NCBI GenBank assembly: GCA_030583605.1
Contig: CP129466.1
Coordinates: forward strand, 806,001 to 870,000
Direction: 5' to 3'
Source: Gammaproteobacteria bacterium
GTDB taxonomy: Bacteria; Pseudomonadota; Gammaproteobacteria; Steroidobacterales; GCA-2729495
DNA length: 64,000 nt
Part shown: positions 1-8,383 of the stretch, one piece after another
Layout: each line of letters opens with the position of its first letter
How positions within the stretch are numbered: position 1 is the stretch's first letter
Position numbers and translations under genes: made by a program
The notes under the pieces: model-generated
Seen by the model: only the letters and a program-made list of their open reading frames with translations
The model's database searches: none
What the model was told of the DNA's origin: nothing

Positions 1-1078
1 GGGCGCCCGGGTTTTGCAGTACCTGCTCCGCCCTGGCGATGACATCGCTGGTCCGGATCAGGTCCATGGCTGCGGGGTCGCGTACCCGCTGGCCGAAACG
101 CAGTTGCGAAACGGGCACGCCGAACTCGCGGCGCACGGCTTCGGGATACGCGTCCACGACCAGGTCCTGGCAGAAATACGGCCCGGTTCGGTGGCGATTG
201 GAGGTGGCGTAGAGTCCGATCACCGGCGTGCCGACGGCGGTCGCCATGTGCGCCGGGCCGGAGTCCGGGCAGATCAGGAGAGAGGCGCGCTCGAGCAACG
301 CCAGCAGTTGCTTGAGGCTGGTTTGCCCGATGAGGTTGGTGACAGGCGCGCAGGTCGCGGACGCGATCGCGGTGCCGTAGGCTCGCTCGACCGCTGTCGG
401 GCCGCCAGTCAGCAGCAGCTTCGCGCCGAACTGCTGCTGTAGCCGGTTGGCGACCTCGGCATAATTCTCGGCGCGCCAGTCACGAAAGTTGCGGAATCGC
501 TGGCTGCTGCAGGGGCTGATCACCACCAGCGGCGCCGGGCCGCGCGCCTGTGACTCGGCGAACGCGCGATCGTCGTCGCTGAGCGGAATATTCCAGCGCA
601 ATCGTCGCTCGTGGATGCCCAGGTGCTCGATGAACGCGAACAGGCCGTCCATCACGTGCTGGTCGGCGTGCGCGGCGATCCGCTCGTTGGTGAACAGCCA
701 CTGGTAGTCGCGGGCGCGGCCGCGGTCGAAGCCGATGCGCCGCACGGCGCCCACCACACGGCTGGCGAAGTTCGCGCGCATGGAAGCGTGCATGTGCAGG
801 AGCACCGGGAAGCGTCGGCCTCGGGTCTGCGCGCGGAGTTGCGTGAGACTGGCCCGGGGCTGGTTTTTGTCGAAGGTGATAAACTCGACGCCGTCCACGC
901 CCTTCATCAATTCGTATTCTGTCCGGCCGATGACCCAGGTGATGCGCGTGTCGGGCCAGGCTGACTGCAGGGTGCGCAGCACGGGCAGCGTGTGGCAACA
1001 GTCGCCGATGGCCGAGAGCCGAATGACACAGAGCGATTCCGGCCACTGCCCTGGCGTTCGACCGGATGAAAAGGCCAT
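1..1078 (-). CDS. Glycosyltransferase family 9 (heptosyltransferase-like), 3' end off the window
   Basis: This gene reads leftwards off the window edge: 359 codons are visible and there is no stop. Family 9 glycosyltransferases (ADP-heptose:LPS heptosyltransferase type) add sugars to the LPS inner core on the cytoplasmic face of the inner membrane. The visible support is the N-terminal strand-loop VIRLSAIGDCCHTLPVLRTL (about residues 18-37) and the signature DSGPAHMATAVGTPVIGLY near residue 272, which binds the sugar nucleotide in this family. The ATG at 1078-1076 shares the tetranucleotide CATG with the divergent kdkA start. The acceptor sugar cannot be told. Placement beside kdkA and lpxL supports a role in LPS. 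Confidence 0.85.
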   Translation of the reverse strand, partial: MAFSSGRTPGQWPESLCVIRLSAIGDCCHTLPVLRTLQSAWPDTRITWVIGRTEYELMKGVDGVEFITFDKNQPRASLTQLRAQTRGRRFPVLLHMHASMRANFASRVVGAVRRIGFDRGRARDYQWLFTNERIAAHADQHVMDGLFAFIEHLGIHERRLRWNIPLSDDDRAFAESQARGPAPLVVISPCSSQRFRNFRDWRAENYAEVANRLQQQFGAKLLLTGGPTAVERAYGTAIASATCAPVTNLIGQTSLKQLLALLERASLLICPDSGPAHMATAVGTPVIGLYATSNRHRTGPYFCQDLVVDAYPEAVRREFGVPVSQLRFGQRVRDPAAMDLIRTSDVIARAEQVLQNPGA

Positions 1079-1814
1079 GCGTTCGGTGGAGCGTATAGAG
1101 CGGATCGCGGACGGTGCCATCCTATACGATGGCACCATCGTCAACCACATGAAGGCCGACTGGTTCGACCCCGCACACTGGCCCGCGGCGCGCGTGGCGA
1201 GCGGTGATTCCGGCGGGCGCGGAGCCACGCTCTTCATTCGCTGCGAGGGCCAGGACTGGGTCCTGCGCCATTACCACCGCGGCGGCGCTGTGGCCCGGTT
1301 TGCGCGCGATGGATATCCCTGGCTGGGCGAAGACCGCAGTCGCTCGTTTGCGGAATGGCGCCTGCTCGACCGTATCCGCAATGCGGGCCTGCCCGCGCCG
1401 CGGCCAGTGGCCGCCCGCTATCGGCGCCGGGGCATGGTCTACCGGGCCGATCTGATCACCGTGCTGATTCCCGGTGTCGTGCCGTTGTCCACGTACCTTG
1501 CCAGGCGGGCGGTGGACGAGGCGGTGTGGCGTAACGTGGGCGCGTGCATAGCCCGCTTTCACCGGGCAGGTTTCTTTCACGCCGACTTGAACGCGCACAA
1601 CCTGCAGATCAACGAGCGTGGCGAAATCTTCCTGCTCGATTTCGATCGTGGCCGTGAGCGGCCAGCCGCCGGTGCCTGGCAGCAGCGCAACCTCGCCCGA
1701 CTGCGCCGTTCGCTCATCAAGATCAGTGCCGACGGTGCGGTGCGCTTCACGGGGGAAAACTGGTCGGCGCTCCTCGCCGGCCATGGCACGGAGCTGTCTG
1801 CTGCGCGTTCCTGA
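1077..1814 (+). CDS. kdkA: 3-deoxy-D-manno-octulosonic acid (Kdo) kinase
   Basis: A 245-residue protein of the KdkA/WaaP inner-core kinase family, which phosphorylates Kdo of lipid A-Kdo using ATP at the inner membrane. The catalytic loop HADLNAHNLQI starts at H168 with the catalytic Asp at 170. The metal-binding LLDFDRGR has its Asp at 188. The N-terminal DGAILYDGTIV segment matches the part of the family that precedes the kinase core, so the ATG at 1077 is preferred to the ATG at 1149. It diverges from the GT9 gene and their start codons overlap by two bases. A perfect 9-bp inverted repeat lies inside the first codons at 1113-1136. Confidence 0.88.
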   Translation: MRSVERIERIADGAILYDGTIVNHMKADWFDPAHWPAARVASGDSGGRGATLFIRCEGQDWVLRHYHRGGAVARFARDGYPWLGEDRSRSFAEWRLLDRIRNAGLPAPRPVAARYRRRGMVYRADLITVLIPGVVPLSTYLARRAVDEAVWRNVGACIARFHRAGFFHADLNAHNLQINERGEIFLLDFDRGRERPAAGAWQQRNLARLRRSLIKISADGAVRFTGENWSALLAGHGTELSAARS

Positions 1815-1841
1815 GCGTGGCGCATCCTGGCGCCGCGCGCG

Positions 1842-2774
1842 TCAGCGATAAGGGTCCGGGAAGCCTTCCGGACGCCCTTTGAAGCGGCGGTGCACCCAGT
1901 AATACTGCTCGGGCGCCTGCCGGATGTGTGCTTCGAGCAGCGCCAGGACGCGCTGTGTGTCGGCCGCGACATCGCCGCTCGGAAAATCCTCCAGCGCGGG
2001 CAGGATGCTCACGCGATAGCCACTCCCGTCAGCCAGGCGCTGCGGGAAGTACGGCACCACCGGGGCAGCACTCAGGCGCGCGATAGGGGTGAGCGCGCCG
2101 TTGGTCATCGCGGGCTCGCCGAAGAACGGCACGAGCACGCTGTGCTGGCGCCGATAGCTCTGGTCGGCTGCGTACCACACCGCGATGCCCTGTTTCAGGA
2201 CGCGCAGCAGCACGCGTATGCTGTCCTTGGGGATGACAAACTGCACCGCCCGTGCCCGCGCCCGGCGCAGAAACTCGTCGAGCAGCGGGTTACGGACGGG
2301 CCGGTACAGGACGCCGTATTGGGGCACGAGGGCTTTCATCGCTCGTCCCGTGATCTCACCGCCGGAAAAGTGGCCGCTGACGACCAGCACGCCACGCCCG
2401 CTGCGAAGCGCATTGCTGAGGTTCTCGAAACCCTCGATGCGGACCAGGGACTGGATACGCCGGTCGCTGGCCCACCAAGCCATGCCGAGTTCGAACAGGC
2501 CGATTCCCAGTGAGGAGAAATGCCGGCGCAGCAGGCGGGCACGTTCGCGCTCGCCGAGTTCCGGAAAGCAAAGGCGCAGGTTGATCGCCGCCACCCGCCG
2601 CCGCTCGCGCAACAGCAGGTAGAGCAGTCGGCCAAGCCCGGCGCCCAGCGCCAGCTGGACCCGGAAGGGCAGCACGATGAGCAGGCGCAGCAGCCCGGCC
2701 CCGAGCCACAACGGCCAGTAGCGCGGGTGCCAGAAACCAGACAGCGATGCGCGTTGTCCCGGTGGAGAGTTCAT
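1842..2774 (-). CDS. lpxL: Lipid A lauroyl acyltransferase (LpxL/HtrB family)
   Basis: A 310-residue inner-membrane acyltransferase that adds a secondary acyl chain from acyl-ACP to Kdo2-lipid IVA. The N-terminal [10 protein letters not shown] followed by one hydrophobic segment (about residues 22-40) is typical of LpxL. The catalytic His-x4-Glu is H135-FSGG-E140 within [14 protein letters not shown] chose the ATG at 2774 because it starts just ahead of the conserved HPRYW block; an in-frame GTG lies at 2789. The gene faces kdkA tail to tail with 27 bp between stops. LpxL and LpxM paralogues look alike, so the chain added is an inference. Confidence 0.88.
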   Translation of the reverse strand: MNSPPGQRASLSGFWHPRYWPLWLGAGLLRLLIVLPFRVQLALGAGLGRLLYLLLRERRRVAAINLRLCFPELGERERARLLRRHFSSLGIGLFELGMAWWASDRRIQSLVRIEGFENLSNALRSGRGVLVVSGHFSGGEITGRAMKALVPQYGVLYRPVRNPLLDEFLRRARARAVQFVIPKDSIRVLLRVLKQGIAVWYAADQSYRRQHSVLVPFFGEPAMTNGALTPIARLSAAPVVPYFPQRLADGSGYRVSILPALEDFPSGDVAADTQRVLALLEAHIRQAPEQYYWVHRRFKGRPEGFPDPYR

Positions 2775-2965
2775 GCGGCTTGGCAGCACATGCTAGGTGC
2801 GGGGCGGGTTCTGGGAAAGGGGCGGTCAGCGGGAAGACCCCGGTACCGGTTGCAGCAAAATGCGTCAGCACCCCCAAAGAAAGCAACAACTGCCACGGCC
2901 GGGGGTTGAATTATCGGCTGCGGCAACCACCTAATACGCAACCCTTGGATGTGAGGAGACCCCAG

Positions 2966-3853
2966 GTGAAGCGAGTGTTTTTGCTGATCGCCACGAATAT
3001 CGCGGTGTTGCTCGTGCTGTCCGTGGTGGCCCGGGTGCTCGGCCTGGACCGGGTCATCGACGAGCAGGGCGGGATCAATTTCCAGGCGTTGCTCGTGTTC
3101 TGCGCGGTGTTCGGATTCGGCGGTGCGCTGATTTCGCTCGCCATGTCCAAGTGGATCGCCAAGCGCAGCACGGGCGCGCGGGTCATCACCCAGCCGCGCG
3201 ATGCCACGGAAGCCTGGCTCCTCGAGACCGTGCAGCGGCAGGCGCGACAAGCCGGCATCGGCATGCCGGAGGTCGCCGTCTACGACGCGCCGGACGTGAA
3301 CGCCTTCGCAACGGGTGCGCGCCGCGACAGCGCGCTGGTCGCCGTCAGCACCGGGCTCCTGCAGCGGATGGAGCGCCGCGAGGTCGAGGCCGTGCTCGGC
3401 CACGAGATTTCCCACGTCGCCAACGGCGACATGGTGACGCTCACCCTGATCCAGGGGGTGGTGAATACGTTCGTGCTGTTCCTGTCGCGCGTGATCGGCT
3501 ACGTGGTCGACCGGACGGTGTTCCGCTCGGAGCGCGATCATGGGCCAGGTTTTTTCATCACCACCATCGTTGCCCAGCTGGTGCTGGGCGTGCTCGCCAG
3601 CATGATCGTCGCCTGGTTCTCGCGGCAGCGGGAGTTCCGGGCGGATGCCGGCGGAGCCAGCCTGGCCGGCCGCGATGGCATGATTGCGGCGCTCGAGCGG
3701 CTGAAAAGCGCGCATGAACCCAGCGCGTTGCCCGATTCCATGAAAGCCTTCGGCATCTCCGGCGGCCGCGCCTCGCGGTTTTTCATGTCGCATCCGCCGC
3801 TCGACGAACGTATCGCCGCGCTGCGCAACGCGTCGCAGCCTAAGCTCGGTTGA
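2966..3853 (+). CDS. htpX: Zinc metalloprotease HtpX
   Basis: A 295-residue integral-membrane protease (E. coli HtpX is 293) involved in quality control of inner-membrane proteins. Two membrane segments lie at about residues 5-24 and 38-60. The zinc site HEISH is at 146-150 and a further acidic ligand probably sits in REFRADAGG. Two more hydrophobic stretches at about 160-180 and 193-212 fit the family topology. The GTG at 2966 is chosen because GAGGAG stands 7 bases before it (2953-2958) and the [12 protein letters not shown]-terminus matches the family. A weak heat-shock-like TTGAAT occurs at 2906-2911, but its -10 match is poor. A 12-bp hairpin follows the stop. Confidence 0.95.
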   Translation: MKRVFLLIATNIAVLLVLSVVARVLGLDRVIDEQGGINFQALLVFCAVFGFGGALISLAMSKWIAKRSTGARVITQPRDATEAWLLETVQRQARQAGIGMPEVAVYDAPDVNAFATGARRDSALVAVSTGLLQRMERREVEAVLGHEISHVANGDMVTLTLIQGVVNTFVLFLSRVIGYVVDRTVFRSERDHGPGFFITTIVAQLVLGVLASMIVAWFSRQREFRADAGGASLAGRDGMIAALERLKSAHEPSALPDSMKAFGISGGRASRFFMSHPPLDERIAALRNASQPKLG

Positions 3854-3858
3854 CCGTC

Positions 3859-3887
3859 GGGCCGGGGCCTGCCGAAGGCCCCGGCCC
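3859..3887. terminator. Bidirectional hairpin between htpX and the deacylase-like lipoprotein gene
   Basis: A perfect 12-bp GC stem (GGGCCGGGGCCT, loop GCCGA, AGGCCCCGGCCC) lies between the two convergent stop codons. Its last base is the last base of the minus-strand stop. No T-run follows on either side, so it is a hairpin pause or a weak intrinsic terminator serving both directions. Confidence 0.55.
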
Positions 3888-5239
3888 TACTCGGTATCCT
3901 GCCTGAGGTCGGACTCTTCCGTTTCGACCGATTCCCGGTCGCCGTCTTTGCCGTTTGCGTCCTTCGGTGCGGCATACGCCAGCGCCGGCGGGCCTTGTTG
4001 CGCTTCGGTGCCGAGGTGGAAGGCGGCGAAACCGGGCATGACGACCTGGTTCACGGCCATGCCGATGACGCGGCCCTCGAATGGCGCATAGATGAGGTTC
4101 TGCTCATTGCTGATCGGGTCCGTGACCGTGCCGAGGATGTCGCCCGCCCGCACCGTCTGGCCCAGCCGCACGACCGAGAACAGCACGCCGCCGTGGTCCG
4201 CGCGCACCCAGCGGGAGTGGTAGTACACCGGCTCGGGTTGCTTGAGGAGCGTCGCGCGCCGGATCATGCCGAGCGAGCGCAGCAGGCGGTTGACGCCGGC
4301 TACGCCCTGTTCGACCTGGCGTGGCTGCAGCCGCAAGGGCTCGCCGGCCTCCATGATCACCGCAGGGATGCCTGCATCAGTGGCCGCGCGGCGCAGCGTG
4401 CCGGGTGAGGCTTCGTCATTGAGCACCAGCATGCCGCCGAAACCGTGCGCGAGTTCTGCCACGGACGGCTGCGACAGATCGGCCCGCACCTGCGGCAGGT
4501 TGTTGCGGAAAAACGAGCCGGTATGCAGGTCCACGACGACATCGCATTTGCGGATGATTTGCTCGAACAGGGAATACGCGATGCGCGCTGCCGAACTGCC
4601 CTGGGGATTGCCGGGGAAGAACCGGTTGAGGTCGCGCCGGTCCGGCAGGTAGCGCGAGCCGCGCCGGAAGCCGTGGATGTTCACGATCGGCATTCCGATG
4701 ACCGCGCCCTTCAGTTCGTCGGCAGCCAGTTCCTGGAACACTCGCCGCACCATCTCGATGCCATTGAGTTCATCGCCGTGCACGGCTGCGGTCAGGCACA
4801 GTACGGGTCCTGCTTGGCGTCCGTTCACGACCAGCACCGGGGTCTCGCTGCTCATGCCTTCGAAAATACTGCTGGCCGACCACATCAGCCGCGTGACGGT
4901 GCCCGGCGGGATCTGCTCGCCGAGTACCTCGAGCGTGCCCGGAGGCCGCGCGGGTGCAGCAGCCTCGGGTGCTGTCGGCGCAGGCGCCGCCGTTGCGGCG
5001 ATGGCCGGCACGGGCGGGCTGTCGGGCGCCGGCATTGCCGGTGGTGCCGATGCTGCGGGAGCCGGCTTTGACTCGGTCGCGGCCGGCGCGGCGCGGTCCG
5101 GCAGCGCCGCTTTCGGCGGCGCAGTGGCTGCGGGCGGGCCGTCCGGGCCCGAGCCGCAGCCCGTGAGCGCGACGAGGATCAGCAGCGCGGCCAGGCGCGG
5201 GATCTGACCCACGGATGACGTCTCGGGTACGCGCTGCAT
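3887..5239 (-). CDS. Exported lipoprotein, succinylglutamate desuccinylase/aspartoacylase (M14-like) family
   Basis: A 450-residue predicted lipoprotein. A hydrophobic stretch ends in the lipobox LTGC near residue 28, then comes a long Ala/Pro-rich linker (to about residue 115), then a zinc deacylase fold. Metal and catalytic motifs include AVHGDELNG (about 148-156), DLNRFFPG and VVDLHTGSFF (about 234-243). The ATG at 5239 puts a short basic n-region before the signal; an upstream in-frame ATG at 5296 is also possible. Relatives are annotated as deacylases or carboxypeptidase-like enzymes. The substrate is unknown; an outer-membrane or periplasmic location is inferred from the lipobox. Confidence 0.75.
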   Translation of the reverse strand: MQRVPETSSVGQIPRLAALLILVALTGCGSGPDGPPAATAPPKAALPDRAAPAATESKPAPAASAPPAMPAPDSPPVPAIAATAAPAPTAPEAAAPARPPGTLEVLGEQIPPGTVTRLMWSASSIFEGMSSETPVLVVNGRQAGPVLCLTAAVHGDELNGIEMVRRVFQELAADELKGAVIGMPIVNIHGFRRGSRYLPDRRDLNRFFPGNPQGSSAARIAYSLFEQIIRKCDVVVDLHTGSFFRNNLPQVRADLSQPSVAELAHGFGGMLVLNDEASPGTLRRAATDAGIPAVIMEAGEPLRLQPRQVEQGVAGVNRLLRSLGMIRRATLLKQPEPVYYHSRWVRADHGGVLFSVVRLGQTVRAGDILGTVTDPISNEQNLIYAPFEGRVIGMAVNQVVMPGFAAFHLGTEAQQGPPALAYAAPKDANGKDGDRESVETEESDLRQDTE

Positions 5240-5564
5240 CACTGGCTCGCTACCGGGGGTCGCTCGGATGGATGGCCGGATGCGCATCAGCATCACGGCA
5301 AGATAGGTAAAAGAGTGGCTCGACGGCGTGAAACAGTAGCAGTTTTGTAAAACCGCTTGAAGCCGGCGCGCGTCGTGCAGGCGCGGCGACAGGCCTTGCG
5401 GTGCACGCGGTCATGTTCAGTTATGTGAATCGTTTCGTCTCCGGCCAGCCCCATGCCGGGCTAGGCTGGGCGTGCGGTGACGCGCTTCGGCTGTGTGGCT
5501 GGCCGGCGCTTGCATTGACCGGGGCGATTGGCTATCAATCGCCCGATAAACAGGGTTCGATCTG
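5240..5564. other. Divergent intergenic region with a perfect 9-bp inverted repeat
   Basis: This 325-bp non-coding gap separates the lipoprotein gene from mltD. The only clear structure is GGGCGATTG-GCTAT-CAATCGCCC at 5522-5544, ending 20 bp before the mltD start. It could be an operator or a 5'-UTR hairpin. I see no convincing complete promoter, although TATGTGAAT near 5423 is AT-rich for this sequence. Confidence 0.5.
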
Positions 5565-7763
5565 GTGCTAACCGTGATTGCCAGAGCTTTGGTCCTCGCA
5601 GCGAGCATGCTCGTCGGTTCGCTGGCGCTCGGCAATGACGCGTTGCCGCGGCCGGCCGGCCTGCAATCGGAGATCGGTTTCTGGCGCCGGATATTTGCCG
5701 AAGTCAGCACCCAGCAGGGGCTGATTCACGACAATCGCCATCTCGGTATCGTCTACGAGACGCTGGACCTGCCGGACGGCTCGAACCCTGCGCGTATCCG
5801 CAGCGCCGCAGATGCGGCACGCGGCAAGTACGAGCGCATCCTGCGGGTATTGGCGGAGGGCCGCCGGGACGGTCTCAGCAGCGAGCAGCGGCGCGTGCTG
5901 GCGTTGTGGGGCACGGGCGTCTCCAACCACGAGCTGCGCGAGGCGGCCGAGCGTGTGCGCTTCCAGCAGGGGCTTGCCGAGCGGTTCCACGCCGGGCTGG
6001 TCCGCTCAGGACTCTGGCGCGACCATATTCTCAAGGCGATGCGCTCGGCCGGCGTGCCGGAGGAGCTGGTGGCGTTGCCGCACGTGGAGTCGTCATTCGA
6101 TCCCAGCGCCCGCTCCTTCGTGGGCGCGGCGGGATTGTGGCAGTTCACCAGCGGCACGGGCCAGCGCTTCCTGCGTATCGACCAGGCGGTCGACGAACGT
6201 CGTGATCCGTATGAATCGAGCGAGGCTGCTGCCCGCCTGCTCCAGTACAACTACTCGGTGCTCGGGTCCTGGCCGCTCGCAATCACCGCGTATAACCACG
6301 GGACTGCGGGTATGCGCCGCGCTGCCGAGTCGATGGGCACCACGGATATCGAGCGCATCATCCGACGCTACGACGGCCGGGCATTCGGCTTCGCGTCCCG
6401 CAACTTCTACGTTTCGTTCCTGGCGGCGCTGGAGATCGACCAGGCGCCGGAGAAATTCTTCGGGGCCGTGCAGCGCCGGGCGCCACGCGAGGATCTGGTC
6501 GTGGAACTGCCCGACTACATGCGCATTTCCACGCTGGAGCGCGCGCTCGGGGTCCCGCGCAGCACCCTGCAGTCGTTCAATCCGGCACTGCTGCCACCGG
6601 TGTGGGAGGGTGCTAAGTACGTTCCGCGGGGTTTCCGCCTCCGGTTGCCGGCGGAGACGGTCATCGCCGCGCCCGAGCAGGTGCTGGCTGCCGTGCCGTC
6701 CGGGGAGAGGTTTGCCGCGCAGGTGCCCGATCTCAGCTACCGGGTGCAGAAAGGCGACACGCTTTCGCAGATCGCCCGGCGCCACGGCACCACCGTGACG
6801 AAGCTGGCGCAGGCCAATGGCCTCGGCAATGGCAGCCGCATCCGCGTTGGGCAGACACTGAAGCTGCCGGCGCGCGCCGGTTCGACCCGACCCCCGCCGG
6901 CCGACCCGCAGCCGGCGCAGTCCGGCGACACGCGGCTCGCCAGCCGTTCGCCGCCGCCCGCACCGAATGCCGCGAGCGAGCCGGCGTCGCGGCCGTTGCC
7001 GGCAGGCCCGGCCCCGCAGGCACCGTCAGTTGCGACCACCGGCCCGGCCACCGCCACGAATGACGCGGCCGGTTATCACGTCCGGCCGGGTGATTCGCTG
7101 GCGGCCATCTCCCGGCGCACCGGCGTCTCGCAGCGTGACCTGATCGAGTTCAATGACCTGCGCAATGCCAACATGCTGCACAGCGGACAGACGTTGCGTC
7201 TCGCGCGGCCGGCGGAAGCGGCCAATGCGACGCGGCCTGCGGCGGCAGCCCTGTCGGACACCGGTGGCGGATCGCAGGTCGCGAGCGCAGTGCAGCCGGC
7301 TGCCGGCGGCAGCCCGCCGGCCACCTCACTCGCGGATCCCAGCGACTACCTCGTGGCCGGCGACGGCACCGTCGAGGTGCAGGCGGCCGAGACACTCAGC
7401 CACTACGCCGACTGGCTGGGAGTCGGTGCCGCGCAACTGCGCAAGGCGAATGGCTGGTCACGGCAGCGTCCGCTGGTGCTCGGCCAGCGTGTGCACCTGG
7501 TATTCAGCGAGGTCGACCGCGAGACGTTCCAGTCCCGGCGCATCGACTTCCACCGCGAATTGCAGGAGGCGTTCTTCAGCCGCTATCGCATTACGGACAC
7601 CACCGAGCACCGGTTGCGCCGGGGTGAGTCGGTGTGGGTGCTCGCATCGCAGAAGTACAAGGTGCCGGTCTGGTTGCTGCGCCAGTACAATCCCACTCTG
7701 AAACTCGACGAGGTGCGCCCCGGGACGGCTGTGGTTTTCCCCCGGCTGGCGCCGGTCGCCTAG
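5565..7763 (+). CDS. mltD: Membrane-bound lytic murein transglycosylase, MltD type with four LysM repeats
   Basis: A 732-residue cell-wall lytic enzyme that cleaves the MurNAc-GlcNAc bond with 1,6-anhydro product formation. An N-terminal export signal spans residues 1-23. The SLT domain contains LPHVESSFDPSA with the catalytic Glu at about 175, followed by GAAGLWQFTSGTGQRF and AITAYNHGTAGM. LysM repeats occur at about 391-435, 504-547, 604-648 (degenerate) and 681-727, joined by Pro/Ala-rich linkers. E. coli MltD is shorter (452) with fewer LysM units, so this is an expanded form. The start is GTG; there is no clear lipobox. The next gene also encodes a cell-wall enzyme. Confidence 0.9.
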   Translation: MLTVIARALVLAASMLVGSLALGNDALPRPAGLQSEIGFWRRIFAEVSTQQGLIHDNRHLGIVYETLDLPDGSNPARIRSAADAARGKYERILRVLAEGRRDGLSSEQRRVLALWGTGVSNHELREAAERVRFQQGLAERFHAGLVRSGLWRDHILKAMRSAGVPEELVALPHVESSFDPSARSFVGAAGLWQFTSGTGQRFLRIDQAVDERRDPYESSEAAARLLQYNYSVLGSWPLAITAYNHGTAGMRRAAESMGTTDIERIIRRYDGRAFGFASRNFYVSFLAALEIDQAPEKFFGAVQRRAPREDLVVELPDYMRISTLERALGVPRSTLQSFNPALLPPVWEGAKYVPRGFRLRLPAETVIAAPEQVLAAVPSGERFAAQVPDLSYRVQKGDTLSQIARRHGTTVTKLAQANGLGNGSRIRVGQTLKLPARAGSTRPPPADPQPAQSGDTRLASRSPPPAPNAASEPASRPLPAGPAPQAPSVATTGPATATNDAAGYHVRPGDSLAAISRRTGVSQRDLIEFNDLRNANMLHSGQTLRLARPAEAANATRPAAAALSDTGGGSQVASAVQPAAGGSPPATSLADPSDYLVAGDGTVEVQAAETLSHYADWLGVGAAQLRKANGWSRQRPLVLGQRVHLVFSEVDRETFQSRRIDFHRELQEAFFSRYRITDTTEHRLRRGESVWVLASQKYKVPVWLLRQYNPTLKLDEVRPGTAVVFPRLAPVA

Positions 7764-7785
7764 ACAGTCCCGAGAGCCGTCTGCC

Positions 7786-8304
7786 ATGACACGATTCCTG
7801 CCCGCCGCCGCCATCGTTGCGCTGCTCGCCGCTGGCCTGTCAGCGCCGGGCCCGGGGCCGCTCGCGGCGGTCAGCTTCGACCGCGCCGACCGGGTGCTGG
7901 TGCGCAAGTCCGAGCGCAAGCTCTACCTCATGAAGGGTGATGCGGTGCTGCGCAGTTTCGACGTGGCACTCGGGCTCGCGCCCGAAGGCGACAAGCTGCG
8001 CGAGGGTGACTTCCGTACCCCGGAGGGCAGCTACGAACTCATCGAGCGCAATGCGGACAGCGACTACTTCCTCGCCATACTCATTTCCTATCCGAGCGTG
8101 ACCGATACCCGCCGTTCGCGGGCAAAGGGCTATGACCCCGGTGGCTCGATCATGATCCACGGGCAACCCAACAATCCCACGCGGTCGCCGGAGTACTATC
8201 GCCGCGTCGACTGGACCAATGGCTGCATCGCCGTGTCCAACTCCGACATGGTGGATATCTGGCTGATGACCGGCCGCAATACCCCGATCGACATTCTTCC
8301 CTAG
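7786..8304 (+). CDS. L,D-transpeptidase (YkuD) domain protein, YafK-like
   Basis: A 172-residue exported protein with a signal peptide over residues 1-28 (hydrophobic core AAAIVALLAAGLSA). The YkuD fold carries the catalytic pair H125 in SIMIHGQPN and C147 in DWTNGCIAVSNSDM. The YkuD family forms or cleaves 3-3 or protein-peptidoglycan crosslinks. YafK-type members in E. coli are linked to removing lipoprotein from peptidoglycan, so transpeptidase versus hydrolase is open. The gene starts 22 bp after mltD and is probably cotranscribed with it. Confidence 0.85.
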   Translation: MTRFLPAAAIVALLAAGLSAPGPGPLAAVSFDRADRVLVRKSERKLYLMKGDAVLRSFDVALGLAPEGDKLREGDFRTPEGSYELIERNADSDYFLAILISYPSVTDTRRSRAKGYDPGGSIMIHGQPNNPTRSPEYYRRVDWTNGCIAVSNSDMVDIWLMTGRNTPIDILP

Positions 8305-8383
8305 CAGGGCGCGCAGCCACCCGGGCGGAGGGTTACCCACCCCCCACCCGGGAGCCTGCAATGCCCGGACGTCGAAGCGACCC

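Noticed and set aside
2905..2935. Sigma-32 promoter for htpX.
   Set aside because: TTGAAT is acceptable but no -10 close to CCCCATNT is found at 13-16 bases.
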